Below, one piece after another: positions 1 through 9,735 of a DNA stretch of 64,000 nt. The stretch is from NCBI RefSeq assembly GCF_003858535.1, contig NZ_RQTJ01000001.1, positions 151,761-215,760 on the forward strand. Direction: 5' to 3'. The stretch's first letter is position 1, and each line of letters begins with the position of its first letter. The notes below the pieces were generated by a model. It ran no database searches. It was not told the origin of the DNA and saw only the letters and a program-made list of their open reading frames with translations. Both the position numbers and the translations under genes were made by a program. Source of the stretch: Paenimyroides viscosum. Its GTDB lineage: Bacteria > Bacteroidota > Bacteroidia > Flavobacteriales > Flavobacteriaceae.

Positions 1-639
1 TTCACTACAATAGTACACTTTTACGTTTTGGTTGAATGCGCGCCAGCATAAATCAATTTCTTCCTGATGTGCAAAAAAGCTGTCATCAAAACCTTTTAAC
101 TGTTTAAAAACGCTGTTTCTAATAAAAAAACAAGCTCCCGATGCCCAGAAAATTTCCTGTGTTTGGTACTGGTTTTCATCTTTTTCTAAAGTGTCAAAAA
201 TTCTGCCTCGACAAAATGGAAAACCATATTTATCAATAAATCCGCCTGCTCCACCAGCATATTCAAAAAATTCCTTGTTCTTGAAATCTAATATTTTTGG
301 CTGGATAATTCCGATTGAATCATCTTTTTGAAATAAATCTAAAACCGGCTTTAACCAGTTTTCTGTTACTTCAATATCGGTATTCAGCAAACAAATATAT
401 TCTTCGTTTATTTGTTTTAAAGCTTCGTTATAACCTTTTGCGTAACCGAAATTATCAGAAAGCTGTATCCATTTTACCGCCGAAAAATGATCGTTCACAA
501 ACTGTTTAGATCCATCGGTAGAATTATTGTCGGCAATGTAAATTACAGCTTCGGCAGAAAACTTCTCAACTATTGGCAAAAACTGTGTTAAAAGTTCTAA
601 TCCGTTCCAATTTAATAAAACAACCGCAATGTTTTTCAT
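1..639 (-). CDS. Family 2 glycosyltransferase, 3' end outside window
   Basis: This is the N-terminal 213 residues of a GT-A fold glycosyltransferase that would transfer a sugar from a nucleotide donor to a surface polysaccharide or lipid. The start is MKNIAVVLLNWNG; the donor-binding block DNNSTDGS is at about residues 37-44, and the metal-binding region LLNTDIEV at about 84-91. The segment HQEEIDLCWR at 191-200 is typical of rhamnosyltransferase-like members. The reading frame is still open at base 1, so the C-terminus lies outside the window. The start ATG shares one base with the stop of the upstream lipoprotein gene (TAATG), so the two are probably cotranscribed. The sugar and acceptor cannot be inferred. 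The family call is firm. Confidence 0.9.
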   Translation of the reverse strand, partial: MKNIAVVLLNWNGLELLTQFLPIVEKFSAEAVIYIADNNSTDGSKQFVNDHFSAVKWIQLSDNFGYAKGYNEALKQINEEYICLLNTDIEVTENWLKPVLDLFQKDDSIGIIQPKILDFKNKEFFEYAGGAGGFIDKYGFPFCRGRIFDTLEKDENQYQTQEIFWASGACFFIRNSVFKQLKGFDDSFFAHQEEIDLCWRAFNQNVKVYYCSE

Positions 640-1547
640 TATTTCAGGCGTTCAGAAATTTCTTTTTTAGTGAAATCTTTCAAATCCATATAAAATACTT
701 CCGCAGTAAAATTCTTATCGTTTGCATAAAAATGTTTTAAGAACGATTTAGTGATTTCAGCCGAAATTAATTTAGGATTTTTCTTTACAAACGTAATGTA
801 TTCCTGTTCGTTTTCAACATAAAGTTTCTTATTTGAAACCTCAAAAGCAGGTTTGGTTGATGTACCAAACAAGTACATCATTACATTTTCTGTGTACGAT
901 TTTTTAGCGTAATCTATAAATTTGAAATTTTTATTCTTTACGATGAATTTTTCCCAACTAATAATCAGATTTCGTTGTTGTTCTAACGAAATTTTTTCGT
1001 TGTTGAATTGTGAATCATACAAAAGTTTATGTTCTGCAAATCGTAATTTTAAATATTCTTCGTATTCTCTAGTGATTTTCTTATGAAATAAATTGTAAAA
1101 ATATCCCGGCTTTATTTTAAAATCGTAAGTAGAAGAATCGATCTTTCTAAAGTACAAACCAACCTTATCATACGTGTTTTCTTTACGCAAAATGGTATCA
1201 TGTTTTTCAGCTCCCAATTTGTGATACGTCTTTAAAGTATTGGTTTCTGCCATGTTTATAGAATCTACAATCACGGTTAAACGCTTGTAATAATCAATAA
1301 AAAGCGCCTCGGCTTCCTTCTTGTTTGCTTTTTTTAATTTGCGTTTAAGATCCTTTTGCTCGCTTTCCAAATGCTCAACCAATTCTTGTGCATTTTTGTT
1401 CGATAAAACATAATCGGGATCGCTGGAATAAAGAATTTCTGTAATAGTATCGGAGTTTGAATCGTTTGGTACCGATGTTTTTTCTTTGTTGCAAGAAACA
1501 AAAACAGATGCTACCAACAATCCTATATATATGAAATTTTTACTCAT
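639..1547 (-). CDS. Lipoprotein of unknown function
   Basis: The protein has 302 residues and begins with a short lipoprotein signal ending in the lipobox VFVSC (Cys19), followed by NKEK, so it should be lipidated and anchored in the envelope. The mature part is highly charged. Residues 55-75 (HLESEQKDLKRKLKKANKKE) look like a short coiled coil, and the rest is predicted alpha-helical and lysine-rich. I do not recognise a family. It sits between an HsdR-N-like gene and a glycosyltransferase on the same strand; the spacing to the former is 9 bp and it overlaps the latter by 1 bp. That suggests one operon but gives no clear function. Confidence 0.75.
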   Translation of the reverse strand: MSKNFIYIGLLVASVFVSCNKEKTSVPNDSNSDTITEILYSSDPDYVLSNKNAQELVEHLESEQKDLKRKLKKANKKEAEALFIDYYKRLTVIVDSINMAETNTLKTYHKLGAEKHDTILRKENTYDKVGLYFRKIDSSTYDFKIKPGYFYNLFHKKITREYEEYLKLRFAEHKLLYDSQFNNEKISLEQQRNLIISWEKFIVKNKNFKFIDYAKKSYTENVMMYLFGTSTKPAFEVSNKKLYVENEQEYITFVKKNPKLISAEITKSFLKHFYANDKNFTAEVFYMDLKDFTKKEISERLK

Positions 1548-1556
1548 ATTTAATTT

Positions 1557-1991
1557 TTAAGGTAAATCAGTTAAAAACTGATATTTTTTATTTACATAAT
1601 CTAATTTACAATAATAATGATTTAAACCGTTGGTAACCATTAAAAACTGAGCATTTAAGCTCATATTGTAACGCGCAATTTGATCAAAAACCGATTGAGT
1701 TATCTTTACCGATGGTTCTTTGCATTCAACCAGCAAAAAAATAGATCCTTTCGGCGTAAAAACAACCACATCATAACGTTTGTTCATGTCGTTGATTTTA
1801 ACAACCTTCTCAACGTTCATATGCGATTGCGGATACATTTTCACTTTAATCAAAAACTGAACCACATGTTGTCGCACCCATTCTTCGGGCGTTAACAAAA
1901 CGTATTTTTTCCTGATGTCATCGAAAATGAACCGTTTATTTTCATTATTTTTGAAACGAAATTGAAAATCGGGAAAATTTAAATCACGCAT
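1557..1991 (-). CDS. HsdR N-terminal-like PD-(D/E)xK domain protein, orphan
   Basis: This 144-residue protein resembles the N-terminal nuclease domain of type I restriction enzymes (HSDR_N_2-like), standing alone without helicase, specificity or methylase genes. The candidate nuclease core is Asp74 in KRYDVVVF, then Glu89-Cys-Lys91 in LLVECKEPS; these match the D...ExK pattern. The preceding LTPEEWVRQHVVQFLI (33-48) is the typical helix before the core. This family is frequent in flavobacteria, often near holA as here, where holA is divergent with its start 54 bp away. It is probably a housekeeping or DNA-processing nuclease rather than a restriction system. Its substrate is unknown. Confidence 0.75.
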   Translation of the reverse strand: MRDLNFPDFQFRFKNNENKRFIFDDIRKKYVLLTPEEWVRQHVVQFLIKVKMYPQSHMNVEKVVKINDMNKRYDVVVFTPKGSIFLLVECKEPSVKITQSVFDQIARYNMSLNAQFLMVTNGLNHYYCKLDYVNKKYQFLTDLP

Positions 1992-2044
1992 ATTGCAAAT
2001 TTATTCATTCTCTTTAAAAAATCTTTATAAATCTGTGAAAGTTT

Positions 2045-3064
2045 ATGAGTGAGCTAAAAAAAATGATTACTTCCTTTAAGAAAGACGGCTACAAACCGGT
2101 GTATTTTTTAATGGGCGAAGAACCTTATTTTATTGATTTTTTAAGTGATCATTTTACCAATAACGTAATTTCTGAAGAAGAAAAATCGTTTAATCAGGTT
2201 GTTTTATACGGAAAAGATGTTTCTGTGAACGATATTATGTCGCAGGCACGACAATATCCTTTTATGGGCGATAAAATGTTGGTTGTGATTAAAGAAGCGC
2301 AGGAATTGGTTAAAACTATTGATCAGTTTTCGTCGTACTTTAAAAGTGTACAGCCTTCAACCATTTTGGTTTTTTGTTACAAATATAAAACGTTGGATAA
2401 ACGTAAAGAACTTTACAAAACACTTTCAAAATCGGAATTTGCTGAAATTTTCGAAAGCAATAAATTAAAAGATTATCAGGTTGAAGGTTGGATAAAAACG
2501 TTGATCAGTGATGAAAAATTAGAAATTGAACCAAAAGCAGTTGCTATGTTGGTTGAATTTTTAGGGAACGATTTAAGTAAGATTTCTAACGAAATTGATA
2601 AACTAAAGATCATTTTAAAGAATGATACATTGATTACTGCCGATTTGGTTGAAGAAAATATCGGGATAAGTAAAGAATACAATAATTTTGAACTGATTAA
2701 CGCAGTTGCCTATAAAAATGAAGCAAAAGCATTCGGAATTGCAAAATATTTTGCACTTAATACAAAGAACAATCCGTTTGTTGTAACAACATCTTTGCTT
2801 TATAATTTCTTTTCGAAACTATTGCAGTATCACGGAATGATTTATAAAAACGCAGGTGCAAATCCGGCTGATATTGCCAAACAATTGGGAATTAATCAAT
2901 ATGGATTAAAAGATTATCAGGTGGCAAGCAAGATTTATCCCATGAAAAAAGTAAGTCAGTCAATCGCCGTAATTCGCGAAATCGACTTAAAAGGAAAAGG
3001 CGTCAACGGAAGCTTAACGCACGACGATTTATTGAAAGAACTTTTAATTAAAGTACTTCGTTAA
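2045..3064 (+). CDS. holA: DNA polymerase III subunit delta
   Basis: HolA is the wrench subunit of the clamp loader that opens the beta sliding clamp for loading onto primed DNA. The protein has 339 residues, the usual length for the family. The start MSELKKMITSFKKDGYKPVYFLMGEEPYFID contains the family signature of a degenerate AAA+ domain (YFLMGEEP), which lacks a functional P-loop as expected for delta. The central LGNDLSKISNEIDKL (about residues 170-185) and the C-terminal collar-domain region with DLKGKG are also typical. It is divergent from the HsdR-N-like gene and followed 16 bp later by a small membrane protein gene. Its ATG lies just after a run of AT-rich DNA with no clear Shine-Dalgarno sequence. 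Confidence 0.95.
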   Translation: MSELKKMITSFKKDGYKPVYFLMGEEPYFIDFLSDHFTNNVISEEEKSFNQVVLYGKDVSVNDIMSQARQYPFMGDKMLVVIKEAQELVKTIDQFSSYFKSVQPSTILVFCYKYKTLDKRKELYKTLSKSEFAEIFESNKLKDYQVEGWIKTLISDEKLEIEPKAVAMLVEFLGNDLSKISNEIDKLKIILKNDTLITADLVEENIGISKEYNNFELINAVAYKNEAKAFGIAKYFALNTKNNPFVVTTSLLYNFFSKLLQYHGMIYKNAGANPADIAKQLGINQYGLKDYQVASKIYPMKKVSQSIAVIREIDLKGKGVNGSLTHDDLLKELLIKVLR

Positions 3065-3080
3065 TTTAAAAACTAGAATT

Positions 3081-3263
3081 ATGTCATTAAATAAAAATAA
3101 AATATTAGGCTGGGCAACATTTATCATGGTTCTTATGGGATGCATTTTAGTTGGTTTGGCAATTTACCGCTATGCCGATGTTGCCGGTTGGGGATTTGGT
3201 GCAGTTGGCGTAGGCTTTTTTGCAATTGCGTGGGTTTTTAACGCGCTAAAAGGTAGGGTGTAA
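3081..3263 (+). CDS. Small two-helix membrane protein (CAL67264-like)
   Basis: This 60-residue protein is almost entirely two membrane helices, at about residues 9-27 (WATFIMVLMGCILVGLAIY) and 34-54 (rich in Gly, Val, Phe). A short basic N-terminus (SLNKNK) and C-terminus (LKGRV) suggest that both ends face the cytoplasm. It resembles the small CAL67264-family membrane proteins found beside holA in many flavobacteria; no function is known. The gene begins 16 bp after the holA stop and is likely cotranscribed with it. The clean coding frame and hydrophobic pattern support a real gene despite its size. Confidence 0.7.
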   Translation: MSLNKNKILGWATFIMVLMGCILVGLAIYRYADVAGWGFGAVGVGFFAIAWVFNALKGRV

Positions 3264-3319
3264 GTATTTTGATTGATAAAAACTTCAGTTTAAAAAAATA
3301 ATTTTCTAAAAATTTATAA

Positions 3320-4390
3320 ATGGAAATGCATAATTTTAGTTCCGGACCAAGTATTTTGCCACCAGAAGTTTTACAAAAAGCTTCAGAAGCAGTGTTGAAC
3401 TTCAATAATTCGGGATTATCTTTAATAGAAATTTCTCACAGAGATCCTTCATTTGTTGAAATTATGAATTCGGCTCGAAATTTAGCTTTGGAATTATTGA
3501 ATTTAGAAAATAAAGGATATTCTGCTTTGTTTTTGCAAGGCGGAGCCAGTTTAGAATTTGTACGTGTAGCTAATAATCTACTGAAAGTTGATGGAAAAGC
3601 TGGTTACATTAACACCGGAAATTGGGCAAACAATGCCCAGAACGAAGCTGCTTATTTTGGTGCAGTGGTTGAAATAGCATCATCAAAAGATAAAAATTAC
3701 AGTTATATTCCTAAAAATATCGTAGTACCGAATAATTTAGATTATTTGCACATTACAACAAACAATACCATTTACGGGACGCAGTTTAAAGATTTTCCAG
3801 AAACGGATGTTCCGTTGGTTTGTGATATGAGTTCTGATATCTTCTCTCGAAATTTAGACTTTTCAAAGTTCGATTTAATCTATGCTTGCGCTCAAAAAAA
3901 TGCAGGAACATCTGGAATAAATTTAATCGTTGTAAAAGATGAATTGTTGAATAAAACTAGAAGTATTCCAAATATAATGAACTACAAAAAACATATCGAA
4001 AGAGAAAGTATGTACAATACGCCTTCAGTTTTTTCGGTTTATGTAAGTTATCTAACATTGAAATGGCTTAAAGATTTAGGCGGAATTGCTGCTGTTGATC
4101 GTAGAAATCTGGCAAAAGCAAATTTAATGTATTCTGAAATTGATAGAAATAGTTTGTTTTATGGAACCGCAGCTGTTGAAGATCGATCAACAATGAATGT
4201 CACTTTTTTCCTTAAAGATGAAAAGCTAACAACTACATTTGATGAATTATGCTTAAGTGAAGGAATTTATGGTGTAAAAGGACACAGAACAGCAGGCGGT
4301 TATCGCGCATCAATGTACAACGCCTTACCAATGACAAGTGTTCAAAAGCTAGTTGAAGTAATGCAGCGTTTTGAAACAAGATTTTTATAA
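3320..4390 (+). CDS. serC: Phosphoserine aminotransferase
   Basis: SerC transfers an amino group from glutamate to 3-phosphohydroxypyruvate in serine biosynthesis, and acts similarly in pyridoxal phosphate synthesis in some bacteria. The protein has 356 residues with the typical start HNFSSGPSILP, the substrate-binding ISHRDPSF (residues 38-45), and the PLP Schiff-base lysine Lys193 in ACAQKNAGTSG. The C-terminal GVKGHRTAGGYRASMYNA is the class V aminotransferase signature of this enzyme. A second ATG six bases downstream is an equally good start. The gene is monocistronic here: a strong terminator follows directly and the next gene is convergent. The serA partner that usually follows serC is not in this window. 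Confidence 0.96.
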   Translation: MEMHNFSSGPSILPPEVLQKASEAVLNFNNSGLSLIEISHRDPSFVEIMNSARNLALELLNLENKGYSALFLQGGASLEFVRVANNLLKVDGKAGYINTGNWANNAQNEAAYFGAVVEIASSKDKNYSYIPKNIVVPNNLDYLHITTNNTIYGTQFKDFPETDVPLVCDMSSDIFSRNLDFSKFDLIYACAQKNAGTSGINLIVVKDELLNKTRSIPNIMNYKKHIERESMYNTPSVFSVYVSYLTLKWLKDLGGIAAVDRRNLAKANLMYSEIDRNSLFYGTAAVEDRSTMNVTFFLKDEKLTTTFDELCLSEGIYGVKGHRTAGGYRASMYNALPMTSVQKLVEVMQRFETRFL

Positions 4391-4395
4391 AAGAG

Positions 4396-4421
4396 AAAGG
4401 CTTCCAATTTTGGAAGCCTTT
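4396..4421 (+). terminator. Intrinsic terminator of serC
   Basis: An 11 bp perfect stem (AAAGGCTTCCA with TGGAAGCCTTT) with a 4-base loop lies six bases after the serC stop and is followed by a T-rich stretch. The TPR gene ends at 4425 on the other strand, so the hairpin may serve both directions. Confidence 0.85.
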
Positions 4422-4424
4422 GTT

Positions 4425-5666
4425 TTAATTATTTTTCAAAAAATCTTGAATTTGTGTTATTAACTCGTTCAAGCTTTCATCTTTAGCGTTTGCCGCTTTT
4501 GCTTTTTGGTAATAATCTAAAGAATTAGTGTAAACCTGCTTTTTCTCCTGCATTAATTCGTTACGTCTTTTGTTTGACGCTGTTGTATTAGGCAATGCAT
4601 TGATTTTGTTGGTTATATCGGCATCTTTCTGTAATTCCAGATTACCTAACGATTTTAAAGCATCAAAATGGTTTTTATTTAGCAACAAAATCTTATTTAA
4701 ATATTCTGTAGCCTGCTCATTTTGGTTGTTTTGCATGTTAATAACCGCTAAATTGTAAAGCAGAATTTCGTTTTGTGGAAAACGTTCAATACCTTTTTTT
4801 GCATATTCTTCAAACCTGTCCAAACGGTTGGTGTTGTAGTACAAAAACAAAACATTCAAGAGGCTGTTTACATTGTCTTTATCTAAATTGTAAGCCGTTA
4901 AAGCATAGTTTTCCGCTTCGGAATAATTCTGTTTGTTTAAAAGAATGTGCGTTAAGTTGTTGTAAATATCTGCTTTAGCACTTTTACTAAATATGGTTTC
5001 AGCTTTTGTATGTGTTCCACTTTTAACAGCCAAATCACGCGCCTTTCTATCAAAACCGAACGATTCAACTTTACCTGAAATTTGTGAAGTTGCTACATAA
5101 GTTTGCGATTCTCCGTTGTACTTCAGCTTAATTAAATCTTTCAGCTTGCTTTCAGCGTAGTCAAAATCTTTTGCGTTTACAGCATCGCTTGCAGCATAAT
5201 ACAGATAAACAGTATCAACCGCGTTTAAATTATAAGCCTGCTCAAACAAACGGCTCGATTTTTTATAATCTTTATTTCTGTTACTGTCAATGGCTTCATC
5301 AACCAATTCTGCTAATAAGGTGTTCTTTAAAACAGTAATTTCGGTAGTGTATTTTTTACTTTTCGTTTCGTTTTCAAACTTAATCAACTGATTGATCGAT
5401 TCGATAGCTTTTGAACGATTTTCATTAAAATCAACTCCACTATTTGCCAGGTTAATCAAATTTTTAGTTTTAAAGAAATAATACGTCGCTTTTTGATCAT
5501 CTGTAGCTTGCGGAAGCATTTTTTCTATGCTAGAAAGCAAAGCAGTTGTTTCTGTTGTATTGTTTCTTTTTACCAGTTTTTCTAATTCTTTCAACTCATT
5601 TTTTTGAGCAAAAGAAGAAGAGCATGTTATTAAAAACATGCTCATCATCATTAATTTATTCTTCAT
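4425..5666 (-). CDS. Secreted tetratricopeptide repeat protein
   Basis: The protein has 413 residues with a Sec signal peptide ending near the cut site SSSFA-QKN (residue 21), so it should be periplasmic or outer-membrane associated. After a helical region, several TPR units are visible: around 230-290 ([28 protein letters not shown]...), 295-330 and 330-360, each with the A/Y/A spacing of TPR helices. The C-terminal part, including [22 protein letters not shown], is another repeat. The start overlaps the gyrA stop by 11 bp, so translation may be coupled. TPR proteins of this sort are common downstream of gyrA in flavobacteria. A scaffold role is inferred from the fold; partners are unknown. 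Confidence 0.85.
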   Translation of the reverse strand: MKNKLMMMSMFLITCSSSFAQKNELKELEKLVKRNNTTETTALLSSIEKMLPQATDDQKATYYFFKTKNLINLANSGVDFNENRSKAIESINQLIKFENETKSKKYTTEITVLKNTLLAELVDEAIDSNRNKDYKKSSRLFEQAYNLNAVDTVYLYYAASDAVNAKDFDYAESKLKDLIKLKYNGESQTYVATSQISGKVESFGFDRKARDLAVKSGTHTKAETIFSKSAKADIYNNLTHILLNKQNYSEAENYALTAYNLDKDNVNSLLNVLFLYYNTNRLDRFEEYAKKGIERFPQNEILLYNLAVINMQNNQNEQATEYLNKILLLNKNHFDALKSLGNLELQKDADITNKINALPNTTASNKRRNELMQEKKQVYTNSLDYYQKAKAANAKDESLNELITQIQDFLKNN

Positions 5667-8241
5667 TTGTATCTTCTTCGTCTTCTACAATATCATCATC
5701 TTCCTCTTCGATATCATCAACAACATCTTCTAAAATGTCGTTTTCATCAACCGCTAAAAGATCTTTTTTCAATTCGTCATCCATTTCATCTTCTTCATCC
5801 TCATCACGCATAACCTTAGCAACTGCTGCAATAGAATCGTTTCCTTTAATGTTGATTAAACGAACACCCTGCGTATTACGACCCATTACACGTAAATCTG
5901 AAACGCGTAAACGAATGGTTAATCCAGATTTGTTAATGATCATTAAATCATCGTTATCAGTCACAGAATTTATCGAAATCAACGCACCGGTTTTATCGGT
6001 AATGTTCATTGCTTTAACACCTTTACCACCACGATTGGTTTCACGGTAAGCATCTAATGAAGAACGTTTTCCGTAACCGTTTTCTGAAACTACTAAAATT
6101 TCTGATTCTAAATCGGATACTGTTACCAAACCAATAACTTCATCTTTTTCATCGGCTAGTTTAATACCGCGAACTCCAGATGCCGTTCTACCCATTGGGC
6201 GGGTTTTAGATTCATCAAAACGAACCATTTTACCGTTTTTGGCAGCAATAAGTACTTTAGAATTTCCGTCGGTTAATTTAGCTTCTAACAGTTCATCACC
6301 ATCTTTGATAGTAATAGCGTTAATACCATTTTGGCGCGGACGAGAATACTGCTCTAAAGACGTTTTCTTAACCTGACCTTGTTTGGTACACATTACAATG
6401 TAGTTATTGCTTGTGTATTCTGGGTCACGTAAATCTTGCGTACAGATAAATGCTTTTACTTTATCGTCGTTTTCAATGTTGATTAAGTTCTGAATTGCAC
6501 GACCTTTTGCTTGTTTGCTTCCTTCAGGAATTTCGTAAACGCGCAACCAGAAACATTTTCCTTTTTGTGTTAAAAACAACATGTACTGGTGGTTTGTTGC
6601 CACATACATGTGTTCTAAGAAATCTTGATCGCGTGTTCCTGCTGATTTTTGACCAACACCACCGCGGTTTTGTGTTTTATATTCGCTTAATGGCGTACGT
6701 TTAATGTAACCTGCGTGCGAAATTGTAATAACAACCTGCTCATCGGCAATTAAATCTTCAATATTCATTTCGCCACCTGCATATTCAATATGAGATCTGC
6801 GGGCATCACCGTATTTATCACGAATTTCTGTTAACTCATCTTTAATCAGGTTCATTCGCAATTCTTTGCTTGCCAATAATTCCTGTAAGTGCGTAATTAA
6901 CTTCATGATCTCATCAAATTCTGCACGTAATTTTTCCTGCTCAAGACCTGTTAACTGACGCAAACGCATTTCAACAATGGCACGAGCCTGGATTTCCGAT
7001 AAAGAAAAACGTTCAATTAAACGCTCACGCGCTTCATCGGCATTTTTAGAACTACGGATGATTTGAATTACTTCGTCGATATTATCAGAAGCAATAATCA
7101 ATCCTTCTAAAATATGTGCACGTTCTTGTGCTTTTCTTAATTCGTATTCTGCACGACGCGTTACCACTTCATGACGGTGTTCTACGAAATAATGAATTAA
7201 TTCTTTTAGATTTAATAACTGCGGACGACCGTTTACCAACGCAATATTGTTGATACTGAAAGACGATTGCAACTGCGTAAACTTGTACAACATGTTCAAG
7301 ACAATGTTTGGTACAGCTTCGCGTTTTAATACATAAACGATACGCATTCCTTTACGGTCTGATTCGTCACGTATTGTTGAAATTCCTTCAATTTTTTTGT
7401 CGTTAACAAGTTCAGCCGTTTTCTTGATCATTTCGGCTTTGTTCACCTGATAAGGAATTTCTGAAACAATGATACATTCTTTACCATCGATTTCTTCGAA
7501 ATTCGCTTTTGCACGCATTACTACACGCCCACGACCAGTTTTATAAGCTTCTTTTACACCTTCGTAACCATAAATGATTCCTCCTGTTGGAAAATCGGGT
7601 GCTTTGATATGTTGCAATAATTCATCAATCTCAACATCGTTGTTGTTAATGTAAGCCAACGTACCATTAATAACTTCGGTTAAGTTATGCGGTGCCATAT
7701 TTGTTGCCATACCAACTGCAATACCTGATGCCCCGTTAATTAATAAGGTAGGAATTTTTGTTGGCATTACTTTAGGTTCTTCTAAAGTATCATCGAAGTT
7801 TAACTGAAAATCAACCGTTTCTTTATCTAAATCGGCTAAAATTTCTTCCGAAATCTTTCTCATTCTTACTTCAGTATAACGCATAGCCGCTGGGCTATCA
7901 CCATCAACCGAACCAAAATTCCCTTGTCCGTCAACTAACATATAACGTAAGCTCCATTCCTGTGCCATACGAACCATGGCATCGTAAACAGATAAATCGC
8001 CGTGAGGGTGGTATTTACCTAAAACTTCCCCAACAATACGGGCAGATTTTTTATGAGCTTTGCTTGCAGTAACACCTAATTCGTACATACCGAATAATAC
8101 GCGGCGGTGAACAGGTTTTAATCCATCTCGAACATCTGGTAATGCTCTGGAAACGATAACGGACATTGAATAGTCAATGTATGCCGATTTCATTTCATCT
8201 TCGATGTTAATAGGAATTAACTTTTCTCCGTCAGAGATCAT
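5656..8241 (-). CDS. gyrA: DNA gyrase subunit A
   Basis: GyrA is the breakage-reunion subunit of gyrase, which introduces negative supercoils using ATP. It has 861 residues. The active-site tyrosine is Tyr122 in [13 protein letters not shown]. The quinolone-determining region is [19 protein letters not shown], where position 83 (E. coli numbering is identical here) is Leu, encoded by TTA at 7993-7995, and Asp87 is intact. The C-terminal wrapping domain contains a GyrA-box-like QNRGGVGQ and a second NRGGKG copy. The protein ends with an acidic tail of about 30 residues rich in Asp and Glu. The gene is followed by an overlapping TPR gene, and its upstream intergenic region of 243 bp is shared with the divergent dihydroorotase-like gene. 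Confidence 0.97.
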   Translation of the reverse strand: MISDGEKLIPINIEDEMKSAYIDYSMSVIVSRALPDVRDGLKPVHRRVLFGMYELGVTASKAHKKSARIVGEVLGKYHPHGDLSVYDAMVRMAQEWSLRYMLVDGQGNFGSVDGDSPAAMRYTEVRMRKISEEILADLDKETVDFQLNFDDTLEEPKVMPTKIPTLLINGASGIAVGMATNMAPHNLTEVINGTLAYINNNDVEIDELLQHIKAPDFPTGGIIYGYEGVKEAYKTGRGRVVMRAKANFEEIDGKECIIVSEIPYQVNKAEMIKKTAELVNDKKIEGISTIRDESDRKGMRIVYVLKREAVPNIVLNMLYKFTQLQSSFSINNIALVNGRPQLLNLKELIHYFVEHRHEVVTRRAEYELRKAQERAHILEGLIIASDNIDEVIQIIRSSKNADEARERLIERFSLSEIQARAIVEMRLRQLTGLEQEKLRAEFDEIMKLITHLQELLASKELRMNLIKDELTEIRDKYGDARRSHIEYAGGEMNIEDLIADEQVVITISHAGYIKRTPLSEYKTQNRGGVGQKSAGTRDQDFLEHMYVATNHQYMLFLTQKGKCFWLRVYEIPEGSKQAKGRAIQNLINIENDDKVKAFICTQDLRDPEYTSNNYIVMCTKQGQVKKTSLEQYSRPRQNGINAITIKDGDELLEAKLTDGNSKVLIAAKNGKMVRFDESKTRPMGRTASGVRGIKLADEKDEVIGLVTVSDLESEILVVSENGYGKRSSLDAYRETNRGGKGVKAMNITDKTGALISINSVTDNDDLMIINKSGLTIRLRVSDLRVMGRNTQGVRLINIKGNDSIAAVAKVMRDEDEEDEMDDELKKDLLAVDENDILEDVVDDIEEEDDDIVEDEEDTNEE

Positions 8242-8443
8242 ATTTTATACTTTTATTATTTCTAAGTTTAACGTGCTAATATACTATTTTTTTGTGGGAT
8301 AATCTAATCCAAAACATTGAAATGGGTTAGGTGTTTGTTATCAATTGATAATTAATAGATTATAAATTATTAGACATTTTAATTTTCATAAATTTATTGA
8401 TTAAAAATTAATTTAAATAATCGGTTTTCAATCATAATATCAT

Positions 8444-8451
8444 TAATTTTG
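8444..8451 (+). promoter_or_regulatory. Candidate promoter -7 box upstream of dihydroorotase-like gene
   Basis: TAATTTTG matches the Bacteroidota -7 consensus TAnnTTTG and lies 33 bp before the ATG at 8485. I see no clear TTTG -33 box at the expected distance, so confidence is moderate. The rest of the 8242-8484 interval is very AT-rich DNA without genes. Confidence 0.45.
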
Positions 8452-8484
8452 TAAGATTTTTAAAACAACACAACCATTCATAAA

Positions 8485-9735
8485 ATGAATATCGTTATAA
8501 AAAATGCTACAATTGTAGATTCTTCAAGTGAATTCAATCAGAAAAAAGTCGATATTAAAATCGAAAACGGTATAATTTCTGAAATTGCATCAGAAATAAA
8601 CGCAACAGATTTCAAAATTCTTTCTTTAGAAAACTTACATGTTTCAAGCGGATGGATGGATTCATCGGTTTCGTTTGGAGAACCTGGTTTTGAAGACCGC
8701 GAAACAATTGCAAACGGCTTAACAGTTGCGGCAAAAAGTGGATTTACACATATTGCGTATCAACCGAATACTTCGCCGGTTATAGACAATCAGTCAATAG
8801 TTAGTTTTGTAAAAACAAAAGCTACAAATTATGCTACAACCTTACATCCAATTGGAGCATTTACAAAAAACCAAGAAGGTACAGATTTAGCCGAAATGTA
8901 CGATATGCAAAATGCCGGAGCCGTTGCTTTTGGCGATTATAAAAAAAGTACAGCAAACGCTAATTTGCTTAAAATTGGCTTGCAATACACGCAAGATTTT
9001 AACGCTACCGTTATAGCTTTCTGCAACGATTCTTTAATTAAAGGTAAAGGCGTTGTGCACGAAGGCATTAAATCTACACTATTAGGTTTAAAGGGAATTC
9101 CGCCATTGGCAGAAGAAATTGTTTTGGCAAGAAATTTATTTTTGTTAGAATATACGGGCGGAAAAATGCACGTACCAACAATTTCTACAGCAAAATCGGT
9201 AGAAATGATTAAAGAAGCTAAAGCAAAAGGCTTAAATGTTACTTGTAGCGTGGCAGTACACAATTTGGTTTTGACAGATGCTATTTTAACCGATTTTGAT
9301 ACACGTTTTAAAGTAAATCCACCAATTCGCGACGATTTCCACCAACAATCATTAATAAATGGAATTTTAGACGGAACGATTGACATGATTACGTCTGACC
9401 ATTGTGCAATGGATATTGAACACAAAAAAATGGAGTTTGATATGGCGAAAGATGGAACGATTGGATTAGAATCGGCTTTTGGGGCATTGTTAGAAATTCT
9501 TCCTTTAAATGTTGTTATTGAAAAACTTCAAGCAGCAAAATCAATATTCTTGAATAATTCAAACGGAATCAACGTTGGATCAACAGCAGATTTAACGTTG
9601 TTTGATCCTTCAAAAGAATGGACTTTTACCAAAAATGATATCTTATCAAAATCTAAAAATTCGGCATTTTTAAATCATAAAATGAAAGGTTTTGTTTACG
9701 GAATTTACAATAATGGTAAATTAATTATTAAGTAA
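8485..9735 (+). CDS. Dihydroorotase-like protein without metal-binding residues
   Basis: The protein has 416 residues and the overall amidohydrolase fold of class I dihydroorotases (PyrC), which cyclise carbamoyl aspartate in pyrimidine synthesis. Conserved blocks are recognisable: GEPGFEDRE (65-73), GAVAFGDYKK (about 150), GIPPLAEEIVLARN, STAKSVEMIKEAKAKG and TSDHCAMD. However, the metal-binding HxH before REPG is SVS, the HAED block is FCND, and the second histidine of HVxHVST is Thr. Only the Asp of SDH remains of the catalytic set. This looks like a non-catalytic homologue, comparable in concept to Pseudomonas PyrC', which supports aspartate transcarbamoylase assembly. The stop overlaps the next start by one base. 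It was probably once enzymatic; its present role is not known. Confidence 0.85.
   Translation: MNIVIKNATIVDSSSEFNQKKVDIKIENGIISEIASEINATDFKILSLENLHVSSGWMDSSVSFGEPGFEDRETIANGLTVAAKSGFTHIAYQPNTSPVIDNQSIVSFVKTKATNYATTLHPIGAFTKNQEGTDLAEMYDMQNAGAVAFGDYKKSTANANLLKIGLQYTQDFNATVIAFCNDSLIKGKGVVHEGIKSTLLGLKGIPPLAEEIVLARNLFLLEYTGGKMHVPTISTAKSVEMIKEAKAKGLNVTCSVAVHNLVLTDAILTDFDTRFKVNPPIRDDFHQQSLINGILDGTIDMITSDHCAMDIEHKKMEFDMAKDGTIGLESAFGALLEILPLNVVIEKLQAAKSIFLNNSNGINVGSTADLTLFDPSKEWTFTKNDILSKSKNSAFLNHKMKGFVYGIYNNGKLIIK

Noticed and set aside
1557..1991. Type I restriction-modification system
   Set aside because: Only a short HsdR-N-like domain is present; helicase, HsdM and HsdS are absent in the window.
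5546..6049. Serine-rich plus-strand ORF
   Set aside because: It is the complement of the acidic C-terminal tail of GyrA and the start of the TPR gene; low complexity comes from the Asp/Glu codons on the other strand.
8937..9425. 162-codon minus-strand ORF
   Set aside because: It lies wholly inside the dihydroorotase-like gene and shows no family features.
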